DNA of 64,000 bases from Torymus aiolomorphi (lineage: Eukaryota; Arthropoda; Insecta; Hymenoptera; Torymidae). The notes under the pieces are model-generated. The model had not been told where the DNA came from, did not search any database, and saw only the letters and a program-made list of their open reading frames with translations. The translations under genes and the position numbers were made by a program. Shown here one piece after another: positions 1 through 12,433 of the stretch (its first letter is position 1; the number at the start of each line of letters is the position of its first letter). The stretch lies in the NCBI GenBank assembly GCA_036365515.1, contig CM070877.1:8379001-8443000 (forward strand), written 5' to 3'.

Positions 1-3000
1 CCTCGACCGAATTCGACGGCTGCAATTGTCTTGGCGGCTTGTCCAGCAAGGCCCTGATCGCTTGCTTGAGGATCGACTCGTACTTCAACCCACGGATCGT
101 ACCCAACGTGCAGATGGCTGTGAACCTACGCGCGATCCACGTGTCGTTTTACAACCACTTGGAGCCGGAGTTTTACGAGACTCTACCCTCGCCTCTGGAG
201 AAGTATAAGCTGAACGGCATGATACCTGAAACCCAGTGCTTCGGAATGCTGGAGCACAAGGACGCGACCTTCCTATTTAGCCGGTGGCAGGACGGCGCGC
301 ATCTCGCGAATGTAGCCGGCAGCCTCAGCCTCCACGTCCTCGACTACGGGCTACTCATGCTCCAGGAGATCCTCGATTCCGCCAGAATTAAAATCCAATA
401 CTCGAATAGCGACAATGCCGATCTCTCATTCACGTCCGACTCGTTCGTCGTAAAGCTCAGCCCGTCGACATTTCACACCGTCGCACTGGCTGCGCATCTG
501 TGGAATAATATACTAGACCAGGAGAACAAGGGCACGATGGTGCTCACCACGAGGTATGTCATCGCGAACGATACCAACATCCCGATTAGGTTCGGACAGA
601 GCGGCACGGATGATAATATACTGCTGGAAAGCAGGCAGTGTCATTTCTATTCTTGGCGGCACACGAGCAATCAGGTATTTATACAAGTTTAGGTTTAAGT
701 GACTGTAGAACCTGAAATTTACGAATTCTCTGAATTTAAATGTGTGGAATTTAGCAAGTAAAAACTATTAATACTAAATAAATTATGAATGTACCTTGGT
801 TCGAAAGGTTTCCTTGCTATTTCTCGCTAAGTGTATATATAACGTAATTGAATCCAGAGAATAACCCAAAGAACACCTCACTAATGAGTCTGACAACAGG
901 TTCTGCGAATATCAGTGGAAGAGAATGGCTGGACCTGGAGCAAGCCGTTCTCGGTCAACATGGACGGCATGCACGACATCGACCTGGCCAACACGTCCTC
1001 GGACACCTTCATCTCCATCAACGTTTCATCTTTATCCGCATCACAGAAGCTCATCACCTTCACTGGCCAACTGATTCTCACAAACCAGATGGTCGACAGC
1101 TTCGAAATGAAATTGGTGAAGTACGATGCGACGGCGAAGAACAATACGATTCTGTTGCGCGAAATGTTCTTCGTGCGAGGCAATTCGCAGCCGGCGTCAA
1201 TTGTCCTGAGCGATAGCGGTAGCATGGCCATGAGGCTGAGGTTCGCCAGTGTGGCCAATCTCTCGTGGACGGGCGATATACCGCTGCAGCCGAACTCGCG
1301 GTGGGGCCAGCCCTGGCTCGTCAAAGGTGAGCGAGTTGATTAATTCTTGTTTAGGAGTGTTTTGATGGTTTTGGTTTCGCAGTGCCTTTGCAAGAGAGGG
1401 GACAGTTCATCAGCATCTGGGTGAGGATTATAATCGAGCAAGTGAATGGGAAGAATAAAATTCTCGTATGTTTTACCCAAGTTTTTAAATGTAACATTGT
1501 TAATTATTTTACCGCTATTGCTTTTCACAAAGAGATCTTCACATTTTAGGCAATTACAAGTCCACTGTACATGATAAGATCATACTTGCCGGTACCTGCG
1601 AGGGTACAGATAGAGACACCCTCACTGAAAGTATCGTTAAGCGCAGTTATCAACGGCCAGGGCGAACGACAGCAGCTTTACTGTCCCGGGACATTTGAGC
1701 ACTTCCATCAACTCACCTTCCAAATCGAGTAATTATCATTCTATATCACTACTGCACCTCCTACTGCAATCATTTAACCAAAACTTTTGTAACGCAGATC
1801 GAGCGTTTCCGTGTCGAATCCCTACGTCCCTCTGTCGTACGGATCTGTGGACCAGCGTAAATTCTTCAAGCGGCCCGAGAAGGAGAGCATCAAGGACGTC
1901 CTTGCCGCGCTGGAGTCGGCGAACGAAGAGCCCAAGTGGCCGTTTCAGAGCGATGATTCCTGCCCGTGGGTAGCTGCCGATCAGCCTCAAACGCACGTCC
2001 AAGTACGTACTTTAATCGTCAAAAATTTAACGTTTTTCTAACGTCGTGCTTATGTTGTTTTATCAGGTAAAATACGAAGACGCTGGGTTAGCCTCGAGCA
2101 CTCTGCTGCTGGAGCTGCAACCCTGGTGCTTCATGCTGAACTCGCTCGGCGCGCTGCTCTCGGTCGTGTGCCAGGACCTGGAGCTCTGCAAGATACCGCA
2201 TTACGGTGTCGTCTCGCCTCCGAAATTAGAAGTAAGCGTATATGCGTAAATTTACCGAAATTCGTAAACGTTTACAAAAAATTTTATTGAATTGTTGAAT
2301 TCGCGTTTGATTCAAGGGAACATTCCATATTGGCGTAGGTATCGATGATACATTTTACATGTCTCCCGCGTTACAATTAGTCAAACCGGAATGGAGCCAG
2401 GGCTTCTACATGCCCCGGGTCCAAGGACTGATACCGTTAGAGGGAAACGTTAAAACTTGCGTCGATTGTTGTTCTAGTGTGAGTATTTTTTTCAAGACAT
2501 GCGTACACGATTTATATCAGTTGATTTGATCGGTTTCGGTCTCGTTGCAGATTTGTATGATGAGTTTAAATTCAAGCATATATAAAGATATGCGTGTGAT
2601 AAGGATAAGTAGTAATTATGTATTAGGAAATATGACAGACTGTGAGCTGTGCGTTGCGACGTTGGCGGTGCCAAATTCTTTGACTGATTTATGCCTACCG
2701 AATGATCTCAGTTCAGCAAGTATTAATATTGCACCTTCCATAGATCAGAGGTAATAAATCAGAAGTGAAGTCTACGTATTCAGTTCAACTATTATAAGTA
2801 GTATTTTTTTTATTTTAGATATGCGATTCCAATTGTACAGTGGCATACTTTATTTGAAAAAGTCGACGAATTTCCGTTTGCTTTGTACATTTCTTTGCGA
2901 TTACCCGCTAAATCGTGGTCGTGTCCGATTCGAGTGGATCAAAGTATTACCCGTAGATGTATTGCTCTTCCAGTAAGTGTTTGTTATTGAATTTACTTAA

Positions 3001-6000
3001 TTTAGAATCTTTATAACAGCTGATGTTATTTTCTTTTTTAATTTTTAAAAGAATGGGCAGACAACTATTCCTGTAGTGGTAACAACACAAGAAGATAAGA
3101 GCACGGTATACATTATGGTTCATGTAGATAAACATCCTCAATTGTATATAAAAAATATGTGCCCTTTTAATGTTATTGTTGGACAGTGTAACGAGGAATC
3201 AGGTAAATTCTTAACTCGAATGTAGTACTGAGCCACTTATCTGAGTTTTAATGTTACAATTAATCAAAATATGTATCAGATGATTTAATCCCAGATTCAC
3301 AACACTTTGCATGGAACTGTGAAATCGATAGTAAAAGTTCATGTCATTATTCAATGCCTGTATATGGGAGTAGATTACCAGATTTACCTAACAATACTCC
3401 TGCCTCAATGTTAGTATCAGCTGTACCTATTACGGAAGAATCGTCAAATAAAACTGGTTTGAGAAACAATAATACTTCGGCTTTTGGTAAATAAATTTTT
3501 GTAAAAATAATGTTTTATAATTTGTATTATTTTAGAAAAAATGTTACTTTGGTCAAAAAGTGTAAATTTGTCAAACGCTCCATCAGAGCAATTTTTACGT
3601 TTACCAAACTATGGAGACGTGAAACTTACTATGCGCACGAGGTGTTACACGACTTACGTTTACTTTTCTCCCGTTTCACAGGTACTTTTTACCCTATTTA
3701 ATACAATATCTATTAAATCTATATTAAAATTAAGTATTAACAATAACGCTTATTACTGAATTAATTACTGAAAAGCAGTTGGAGATATCTGCACAAGAAA
3801 TTAGGAATAAAATTGAGAGCAAATCTGTTCTTCAATCAGAGGGTGATTTGATTATGGGAAATCAGTCTGCTTATTTAGAAGAAGAAAAAGTACCTTTAAT
3901 ACAGGTTTATTTTCTACTTATTCATAATATCAAAAACTTTTTATCAGTAATATTAAGTTAAATTAATTTTTTAGAGTAACAATAGTTCAACATCAACTAC
4001 AACTTTCTTCTCAGCTCAAGATGAAATGTCAGAAGTAGATTCATCAGTTCTTTCCACGCCTAATTTAACATTCTCTTTCAATAATACAATACTTGTGAAT
4101 AAAACACATAACACGAATACAGATTTAATGACCATTGAGGAATACAAACATAAAAAGTTTCAAAATATGTCTGCCACAATTCACCTGCAAGAATTTTCGA
4201 TTTCTATTATGAAGGATATAAATGACAGTGCTCAAAGAATTGAAGTCGCCAATTTGTGCATGATTGATACAATATTGTTGATGGATTACAGAAAACATCA
4301 TTCCAACTTGAGCATTTACATTGGTGATTTACAATTGGACAATCAAATGTTTGAACACGGCGGGTTTGATTTTCCTGTTGTATTAATTAGTCAAAAACCA
4401 TTTGTCAAAAAAGATCCTGCCATTTATTTGAGTAGCAGTCTCAAGAAAAATATCAAAAACATAATCGAAAATTCTTTGTTAACCGTTGATTTGTTATGGG
4501 AGAATGGCCACGACAAAAAAGGTAAAAATAGTAATGTCATTTTTACAGTTCTTAAAAATAAAATTTCTCAAAATTATTTTCCGCAATTACAGTGTGCAAA
4601 GAAGTTGTGATGAAAATCGCCCCAATAAGTGCATACATCGAGGGCACTTACGTTACTCTACTAATGGATTATGTTACATCGATATTGCCACCGTGTTTCA
4701 CCGTCCCGGCATCGAATAAGACTTCTATGCAGTCTCTGATCACAAATAATATTTATCTGCCAGACCACATACTGGTCGACGCTAGGATACTAAGTCATCC
4801 TTTGAGGCTGCAAAGCTTTGTGATAGAGCCCGTGTCAATTCTGCTCAGTGTACATACTTCAGTTCACCTCTACGTGGCATTTGATCATTCTCCATTGTAC
4901 TTTGAAGCGTTCGATAGGAAAAATTTAATATCGACTCCATATCGTCTCGGTAATGCGCTCGCTATGCATTACTTGTCTGGTGCTATTTTCGGAGTCGGAT
5001 GGGTTGTCGGATCACTGGAAATTTTGGGTTCTCCAGGTGGTTTGGCCCAAGCCCTAGGGTCTGGGCTAAAAGACTTTATTTCTATGCCTTTCCAAGGACT
5101 TTTGCAAGGTCCTTGGGGGTTCATAGTTGGCATAACGCATGGCTCGGCAAGTCTTGTAAAACATATTACAGCGGGTGAGCATTATTATCGGTCTTGATTA
5201 ATGGTAATTGGGAACGATTGATGATTTTAAAATAATATATTTTTAAAGGTACTGTAAATTCGGTTACGAAGTTGGCATCGAGTGTAGCGCGAAATTTAGA
5301 TCGCTTGACGCTGGACGACGAACATTTACAACGCCAAGAGGAATTCCGAAGAATACGACCGCAAGGTGTAGCTCAGGGGCTTTATCAGGGATTGACTGGT
5401 TTGGGAATGAGCCTGCTAGGTGACTTCTTTTTAAAATCTAATATTTTAATTGAATTAGCACATGACAATGCTTGTATTAAATGTTTTACAGCTGCTGTGG
5501 CTGGCCTTGCACACCACCCTTTGCAACAAGTTATGTCAGGTGAAACATCCACTAGGGGTTTGGTAGCAGGTGTTGGCCTTGGACTAGTTGGGGTTGTTAC
5601 TAAACCTTTGAGTGGGGCAGCGGAACTCGTTGCATTGACAGGTCAAGGCTTATTACAAGGGACAGGCTGGAACTCTTTGCCATCGGTAAACATCAGTTTA
5701 ACATTCAGTCTTTTTTATTTTAAGTTAATTTCTTTTTAATGATGATTTTTTATTATACAGCCTCGGCAAAGACCAGTAGTGCAATATTCAAATGGATCTA
5801 GTACCTCATCATTGAGATATGCATGGAGACTGATGCCATTATTAGTAAAAAGCCATGATAGTATTCTACATGTAACCAATGCTGATTATGTAGTGCTTCA
5901 TGGTAGTAACAGAGCTGTTACTCTTGTTCTCACCAGGCAAGCATTATTAATTGTTAATGTTGCTGAGGATAGTGTAGAAAAAATATTCTCTTTAAAAGAT

Positions 6001-6480
6001 TTAACTGGAGCTGATCATCCATCTGAATCAAGCATGTTACGGCTCTATTGTTCAAACAATTCCCCTCCTCAGCATTTTAGAAAAGTATCACCTGTTGAAC
6101 ATGTTGAGGTATCTATATTTGTTGTATTTATGGTATAGTTTGAAAAATAAAACGTGACCCACAAAAGTTGCATGAAAAATTCCAAAAAATATTTTATTAT
6201 AAAATATTTGTAAACATAATATTACAGTCATTCATGTAAATTTCAGATGGATCAACAAATGAGAGCCAGAGTAGCAGAATTCCTGCGAACAAGCAGTACT
6301 GGTATTGCTAGTGTATCTACAAATAGCGATGCACAATCTGATGTTCGTGACTCTGTTTCGTTACCAGATTCAGAGAATAGTTTGACTTTTTATATTAACT
6401 CAGATTCTCACAGCTACCTCCTCTCTGTTTTTAATGTAGCTAAGAGACAAAGTCAAGGCAATGGTTTCACCGTGATATAA
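1..6480 (+). CDS. VPS13B: VPS13B (COH1) bridge-like lipid transfer protein, C-terminal 1650 codons
   Basis: Partial gene; the 5' part lies before the window. Exons by GT-AG and phase: 1-674, 900-1326, 1383-1465, 1550-1728, 1798-2002, 2067-2231, 2317-2478, 2551-2750, 2819-2972, 3052-3202, 3280-3486, 3536-3681, 3779-3904, 3975-4521, 4593-5174, 5249-5419, 5492-5685, 5761-6108, 6247-6480 (TAA). All phases join into one frame of 1650 codons. The C-terminal region reads as VPS13B: Gly-rich helices such as GVGWVVGSLEILGSP (exon 4593-5174), then LLAAVAGLAHHPLQQ and KPLSGAAELVALTGQGLL, then a PH-like tail. Family knowledge: VPS13B is a Golgi/endosome lipid-transfer protein of about 4000 residues, so roughly the last 40% is here. 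A possible poly(A) signal AATAAA is at 6553-6558. It converges with NHP2, with 178 bp between stop codons. Confidence 0.9.
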
Positions 6481-6658
6481 AATTTTATAAACATAATGTA
6501 AATTCGATCCAGTCATTAAGCTACAATTTTTACATGCAATGAAGAAATGAAGAATAAAGAAAATTATTGCTAATTAACTTACAAAATTAAGTTTTAATTG
6601 ATTTTTATAATACTGTACAATATAATAAAAAAATTTATATTAAATTTTTGTAACATAA

Positions 6659-7458
6659 TTACAAAGGACTTGACAATGTTTCCATGGTGCTTTTGATTTC
6701 GTCATATAATTCTTGATAATCAGGATGTTCTTTTATGAGAACCATTAAACTGCCTCTCTTTACACCAAGCGCTGCTCCAATATCTTGCCTAGATGGTGTA
6801 TAACAGTATGGAATGCTTTTGTTTTCACATACAATAGGCAAGTGACACATTATTTCAATAGGGTAAACGTCACCAGCAAAAACTACCATCCTGTAAGAGA
6901 AAACATAAGATTTAATATTCTATTAAGTATGTTTTAAATCAGTTGGTATAATTTTATATAGTTGTCAATATTATGTAAACTATTTGTAAAAATTATTTAT
7001 TCTTAAATAATTTTAAGATTCTTAAATCTAATGATATTGAATTAATAATATTTTACAAATAATTAATATATGAATAGTAAAAAAATTCAGTTTGTTATTT
7101 GACATTTAAAATTTTTTGTTACCCAGTCTCTCCTTTACGAATGTGTTTCTGAACATCTTTTAGTCCATTTCGGAGATAACCTTTCTGCTTGGAGGCTGTT
7201 TGTCAAAAGAGTCAAAAATTAGTTATTCAATCAATTATAAATCAAATGAACAATTGAAAAGTTCATTAACAAAGATATATGTCTACCTTTTTTAATTAAT
7301 TTGTAAATTTTTTTACACAATTTCTTTGATGCCATGGGACTTGCAATAGCATTCACAATTTTGAGTTTGTCCTCGTAACTGACTTCGTTAATATTCGAAA
7401 CCTCGAGATTTTCTTTACTTTCATTTTCAATTTTGATCTTAACTTTCTCCTCCTTCAT
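6659..7458 (-). CDS. NHP2: H/ACA snoRNP subunit NHP2 (L7Ae/L30e family)
   Basis: Three exons on the minus strand: 7287-7458 (ATG at 7458), 7123-7195 and 6659-6890, giving 158 residues, close to the usual ~153. The acidic/Lys-rich N-terminus is followed by the L7Ae fold: [19 protein letters not shown], then [18 protein letters not shown], then [17 protein letters not shown] near the C-terminus. The AGD...PI...CHLP and P-S-x-x-D-I-G-A-A signatures are those of NHP2 rather than ribosomal L7Ae or 15.5K. Known role of the family: core protein of H/ACA ribonucleoproteins, for pseudouridylation of rRNA and snRNA and for telomerase RNA, in nucleolus and Cajal bodies. Introns are short (91 and 232 nt). 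The 5' flank (7459-7668) runs straight into a transposon palindrome, so the promoter must be compact. Confidence 0.93.
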
Positions 7459-7668
7459 TGTTAATAATTTTTAATGCACAAACTATTACAAAAAATAATC
7501 ACGTGGAGCATGCACAACAACACCACGTGTAAACAGTGCACAAAAGGTTTTTAGGTTAGAGTTCCGGAAAACATACGGAACTGTGTTGCCACTTGCCACT
7601 GCAAAATCGGAGCGACTGCGATGGCACTATAGATAGTACCAACTTTAAATAGGTCCGCCGAGTGCGGA

Positions 7669-8755
7669 GTTATTCGCCTTGTTAAGACCAGCGTCAGCGC
7701 CCCTCGCGGCCAAAATTCGAACTGCTTATTAAAGGATAAACACAGCTGACACTGCTGACAGTGGCATGATGAGGATGAGCCGATGAGCGGTATACGAACC
7801 AAAGATTATTTAATTAAAAAATAAAATAAGTAGTGATCCGATGAACGTCTTAAAATTATTTATTGATTTGTCTGATATTATCAGATATATTGGCAATGGA
7901 ACAAGGCCTTATGTGGAAGGCGAAAGAGTTTATAAAGCTAATCATATAATATTTTGTGGGTAAGCCAAAGAAAGTAATGATTGCTCAGCAGAGATAATAG
8001 CACTGTGCCTAAAAACGTCGGGTTTACAAGAACATTTCACTTTGAGAAATTTGGAATCTGTTTTCTTCAAGTGGCAAAAATGCTTCAATTCTACAGCTTC
8101 ATACATTTTTGAAGCTGTCTGTTTTAGCTTACCCCACTGTTGTTTTAAATCCATGCAAGATGCATCTTGAATAATACATGATGGAGTTCTTAAAAGAATT
8201 AACACATTTTATAAGTAAATGCTTTAAATATTTACTCATTATTAAGAAAATAAACAAAACAATAATTTTGAACTGACTTGTGAAGGTGAATTAAAACTGC
8301 AACAGAGTGTTTGCATTTTCCCAAAATACCAGCTTTACAAGAGCACACACAATGAATGATATTTTCATCAGCACACACATTTGAAGAGATCTTTACTCTT
8401 ATTTCATGAGGAGATTCTTGTAAACCCGACGTTTTTAGGCATAGTGCTATTATCTCTGCTGAGGAATCATTACTTTCTTTGGCTAACCCACAAAATATTA
8501 TATGATTAGGCTTATAAACTCTTTCGCCTTCCACATAAGGCCTTGTTCCATTGCCAATATATCTGATAATATCAAACAAATCAATAAATGATTTTAAGAC
8601 GTTCATCGGATCACTACTTATTTTATTTTTTAATTAATCTTTGGTTCGTATACCGCTCATCGGCTCATGCTATAATCAGCTGTGTTTATCCTTTAATAAG
8701 TAGTTCGAATTTTTGCCGCGAGGGGCGCTGACGCTGGTCTTACAAGGCGAATTAC
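7669..8755. mobile_element. Palindromic transposon remnant with ~0.35 kb inverted arms
   Basis: The left arm 7669-8032 is an imperfect reverse complement of the right arm 8415-8755. The outermost stretch (GTTATTCGCCTTGT on the left, its near-complement on the right) and the start of the encoded gene occur in both arms. The arms differ by point changes and by about 20 nt of indels near 7745-7790. The middle, 8033-8414, is unique and codes for the rest of the SWIM-domain gene fragment. No clean target duplication is visible. It may be a fold-back derivative of a larger DNA transposon, or a local inverted duplication. Confidence 0.75.
7942..8606 (-). pseudogene. SWIM zinc-finger protein fragment of a transposon-associated family
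   Basis: On the minus strand an ATG at 8606 opens exon 8278-8606, which splices (CACAA|GTCAGT to TTTAAG|AAC) in frame to 8188 and downwards. The first exon ends in CSCKAGILGKCKH, a CxCx7CxH SWIM zinc-binding motif. The second exon carries SCMDLKQQWGKLK, which in these arthropod proteins follows the SWIM finger. The reading then enters the palindrome's left arm at about 8032 and loses homology, so the C-terminal part is gone. In many arthropod genomes such SWIM proteins are repetitive and often joined to a YqaJ-like nuclease; no nuclease part is seen here. The start of the gene is repeated with mutations in the opposite orientation at 7841-8032. Confidence 0.6.
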
Positions 8756-9155
8756 ACTGTAAAAAACCCCTTGTAGATTTACAGTGAATTAGTAAAATTT
8801 TTCCACTAGACAACGGTAAAAATTCACTACTTTGAAAGTTGTAAAATTACAAATTTCATGAATATTTTACTACATTTTTTGTAAAATCTGAACTACATTA
8901 CAACCACATTGTGAAAATACTACATTGGAAGTAGGTAAATTACAACCACATTGTAAAAATACTACATTGAAAGTAGGTAATTAAAGGGACCATCATTGAA
9001 AGTAGTAAAATTCATTTACTACTTTCAATGTAGTAAAAATACTAACTTCAAAGTAGTGAATTAGCTGGATTTGTATTAATTTTACCACTTTCAACGTAGG
9101 TCACTATGATTACCTACTTCCAACGTAGTATTTTTACAAAGGCTTTTTTACAGTG
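8755..9155. mobile_element. TA-flanked MITE, CACTGTAAAAAA termini
   Basis: The left end CACTGTAAAAAACC is matched in reverse complement by GGCTTTTTTACAGTG at 9141-9155. TA stands on both sides (8753-8754 and 9156-9157), as for Tc1/mariner-type insertion. The 401-bp interior has no ORF. It is built from short repeats of ACTACATTGAAAGTAGG type in both orientations, so the whole element can fold on itself. It abuts the end of the SWIM palindrome, so it inserted at that edge. Confidence 0.75.
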
Positions 9156-9581
9156 TATATAGGACCGGTGGTAGAATAAACGCGAGGAAATTATTTTAAA
9201 TTATCAAGTTAATTTCTGTTTATTAATGAGTATGTGTGAGTAATTTTTTATCATATCACATTCAATAAATTTTCTGCTTATATACATACATTAATGGCGC
9301 GAAAATTAAAATTTATAAAACGTATGCAAAACAAGGATTAGAAAAAAAAATGTTAACAACTTTTACAGTATAAAAAAATTTATTTGTAAGTACAAAAGTC
9401 GATTTAACTAAATTAATAATGACTGATTCTTGAGCGAATAATATTTCAGTTTATAAAATTTAATGAATACCATCACAATAAAATGTGTATTATAACATTA
9501 TCCAGAATCATATTTATCAAATATTTAAAAACTCTACAAATTTTGTTTTTACAAAACTTTGTGTCAGTCAAACATTTCAAA
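9156..9581. other. AT-rich spacer without recognised gene
   Basis: No coding signal, RNA gene or repeat with clear ends is seen here. The sequence is about 75-80% A+T. It separates the TA MITE from the next repeat element. Confidence 0.5.
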
Positions 9582-9934
9582 TCGTCTGCTTAGTGGAAAA
9601 AGCAGACTCGTCGATCTTTCGTTAAAAAAGCGGAGACCTCGCGCCTGAATTTTGTTCTCTTTATAAAAAAGGTAAATTTGATAAATGTATAATTGAAGCA
9701 ACGATACCAGAAAATACATAAAGTACAGAGCGAGCCAGATGATTTTCCAGTGCGAATGAATCTCAACTCAAATAATAATTTAAGCTCCAACACGAAGTGT
9801 GCGCTTTTTCAACTAAAATCGACGTGTCCGCTTTTTGAACCAAAAATCGACGTGTTCGCTTTCCAACGAAAAATCGATGTGTCCGCTTTCCTAACGAAAA
9901 ATCGACGTGTCCGCTTTTTCCACTAAGCCGACGA
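9582..9934. mobile_element. Short copy of the TCGTCGGCTTGGTGG inverted-repeat element
   Basis: It starts TCGTCTGCTTAGTGGAAAAAGC and ends in the near-complement GCTTTTTCCACTAAGCCGACGA. The right arm has tandem ~30-bp units of the type CGACGTGTCCGCTTTTTGAAC (about five, 9805-9930). The middle (ATTGAAGCAACGATACCAGAAAATACATAA region) also occurs at 17030-17080 in the large copy at 15158-17407. The left arm here is short, about 75 bp, so this looks like a deletion derivative of the larger palindrome. Confidence 0.7.
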
Positions 9935-10045
9935 TATGATCTAAAATTTCAGAATTTTTGGTTTATTTAAAACAACTCCATGCGATTAATAATACTTAAA
10001 AACTAAATTAAAATACTAAAAACTATTTAAAATTCTCTAAAAAAT

Positions 10046-11599
10046 TTAACTTCTTTGTAAACTCTCTTTTGTTGGTTCCGTCGTGCGATTTTTAACAATC
10101 CAAGGGTGATGCAATATTCCATCTAAAGGTAATCTATTTTCAGGTTTTACAACAAGTAGCTAGAAAAGAAATTAATATTATATGATTGAAACAAAAAATT
10201 TGTAGAAAAATGTAGTTCGTATGTGTACCTTTGCAATAAAATCTTTAGCACCACTACTGACATAATCGGGGCACTTGTAGTTAGCTTTCCTGATCCTACT
10301 GTAAGTTTCATCATAGGTTTTAGCTAAGAATGGCGGTTGACCAACAAGGAACTCATAAGTTAAGACACCAACTCCCCACAAATCAACAGTATGATCATGT
10401 GTGTGGCCATTGACCATTTCTGGTGGTAAATAATCTAAAGTTCCACATAAAGTTTCTCTTCTAGAAGAGGGAGCATGGACTGACCATCCAAAGTCAGCCA
10501 TCTTCAGTTCACCATTTACTCCAAGAAGTAAATTTTCTGGTTTTATATCTCTATGAATCACTTTTCTAGTATGGCAGTATTTTAATGCATCAGCTAACTG
10601 AGAAATGTATGTTGCTGTTTTAGTTTCATTAAACCGTTTGTGTAGCTGAGCATTCAATTCTTTAAACAATTCACCATTTGGAGCATACTCAAGAATCAAA
10701 TATACTCTAGTATCATCATGGAAGTATCCATACATTCTCAAAATATTTGGGTGCCTAAAAATGCAGTAAAGTATTTCATTAAATATTTATTAATATTACT
10801 CAGAATATTTAATTTTAATTTAATTACTAGAAAATAAACTATTTATTAAAAAAAAATAAATTGAAATAATTTTTAAAATAAATTTGAAGAATCATACCTT
10901 AAATGAGTCTGAATTTCAATTTCTCTGCGAACTTGATGTTCAATATCTGCTTTAATTATTTGATCTTTAAACAATACTTTCATAGCAACAATAAACTTTG
11001 ATCTCTTCTCCCTTGCCAAATAGACATTTCCAAACTTTCCTTTGCCCAAAGGCCTGCCAATATCAAAGTCTGTTATAGCCCACTGCTTCTTCCTATCATT
11101 TTTTCCATCCATAGACATAGCTGCATTTTTTTTATCATTATCAGTTTGCAGTTTTTGAGCACTACTTGTTTCAGCCGATTTCTGTACCATGGGAAATTTC
11201 GGAGGAGGCATGAGTTCAGTGGATTTTTTGGCATTGTTTAACTGATCTTCCCTTGTGTTGTGTGTTTTTGTTGAATCCACTTCACTATTGCTATTACATT
11301 TAAAGTATTTGTTTTCTTTTGCTGCTTGAATTTCCGACAGCACAGATGGTTTGGTAATTATTATTGATGACGACTTCTGGCTACTCTGCGAGCTGTTTTC
11401 CTTTCCCTTCATCATATTGCCAATACTTTGAATCCTGAGATCCAAAATAACAACAAATACATCATTTCAGTATATCTTTTTACTATTAATCAAAGAGTGA
11501 ATGAAACATATGACTAGAAAAAAAGGAAACTCGTTTTGTCATTCTTTCGGAATCTATTCAAACGATCCAAATAAAACTCATTACTTACGTTTTATGCAT
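10046..11599 (-). CDS. Aurora-family Ser/Thr kinase (A/B class not resolved)
   Basis: Four exons on the minus strand: 11589-11599 (MHK + 2 nt), 10898-11434, 10229-10754 and 10046-10159, giving 395 residues. The N-terminal ~120 residues are Ser/Lys-rich with two KEN boxes (residues 15-17 and 43-45), known APC/C degradation signals. Kinase domain: P-loop GKGKFG 134-139, catalytic Lys156 in VAMK, HRD 250-252, DFG 270-272, activation loop with Thr284 in [13 protein letters not shown], and PPEM 293-296. FGWSVHAPS and the loop sequence are diagnostic of Aurora kinases. The long N-terminus, SSRR loop and EFLVG favour Aurora A; GELFKEL favours B. Expected role: mitotic spindle and centrosome, or chromosomal passenger kinase. 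Translation starts in a tiny 11-nt coding part of exon 1. Divergent from RNF146, with 1.4 kb of mostly MITE sequence between start codons. Confidence 0.93.
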
Positions 11600-12034
11600 T
11601 ATAGTAGGTAGACGATACGCAAATATTGATAATCCGAGCATCCAAACAGCTCTTTCCAGAAACCTCAGGAATGCTAGCACCGTTGTGATTTGCGAATTCC
11701 GTTAAAAAATTCCTCTCCACCTCCACTTGATCGCGGGAAGCAAAAACTGCCCCAGATCAGCGAGTCCTAGGATCCTGTATGTGTCTCTAGCGCACCGCCG
11801 TTTAAATACCGCAGACGTCCGGTGCAACTTATGCAGCTGTCTTTGTCGCTCTTCTTGCCCGTTGCTCCGTCTGTCTCTCTCTCTCTTGCTTCTTTTCTCA
11901 CGACGAGAAAACACTCGCATGATAGGGAGAAATTCAAAATTTAACGAACATCGCGAGCGGACGAGCGATTGGCGGAGATCTTGGCCAATGGCGAGGGTAG
12001 AGTTCGTTGTGTTTCTAAGGGAGATTGTACATAA

Positions 12035-12185
12035 GGGAGAATGTACATAAGCGCTGCGCTACGCTGCGCTGCGCTACGCTGTCGCATTGATTACTTGTAG
12101 ACCACGTCACTGATTGGCTAACATTTAACGTGGTCTACAAGTAATCAATGCGACAGCGCAGCGCAGCGCTTATGTACATTCTCCC
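12035..12185. mobile_element. PIF-like hairpin MITE nested in its own family
   Basis: 151 bp. Ends GGGAGAATGTACATAAGCGC and its complement, with exact TAA on both sides (12032-12034 and 12186-12188). The arms (~75 bp) are nearly perfect complements. The ends are nearly identical to those of the outer element, so this is a family member inserted at a TAA inside a relative's terminal repeat. Confidence 0.8.
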
Positions 12186-12188
12186 TAA

Positions 12189-12433
12189 CAGCGAATCCAC
12201 ATTACGTGCCATGATCTTTGTGCCATGAGCTTTGTGCCATAACAAAAAGAAAGTGTTGTTCGATATCTATGTAACTTTATCTATGTTTGACATTTATGCT
12301 GTGTTCAATAAAAGAGTAGGTACTCCCCCTTTATCCTGTGGTGATGAGTATGTAGATGTCGAACAACACTTTCTTTTTGGTATGGCACAAAGATCATGGC
12401 TCAAAGCTCATGGCATGTAATGTGGATTCGCTG
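12189..12433. mobile_element. PIF-like hairpin MITE, CAGCGAATCCACATTA termini
   Basis: 245 bp with about 85-bp inverted arms (CAGCGAATCCACATTACGTG ... CATGTAATGTGGATTCGCTG). TAA stands on both sides (12186-12188 and 12434-12436); the left TAA is also the right duplication of the neighbouring 151-bp MITE. A different family from its neighbour but the same target preference. Confidence 0.8.

Noticed and set aside
7551..7802. Minus-strand ORF between NHP2 and the palindrome
   Set aside because: No domain, overlaps the palindrome edge, and composition is that of the transposon arm.
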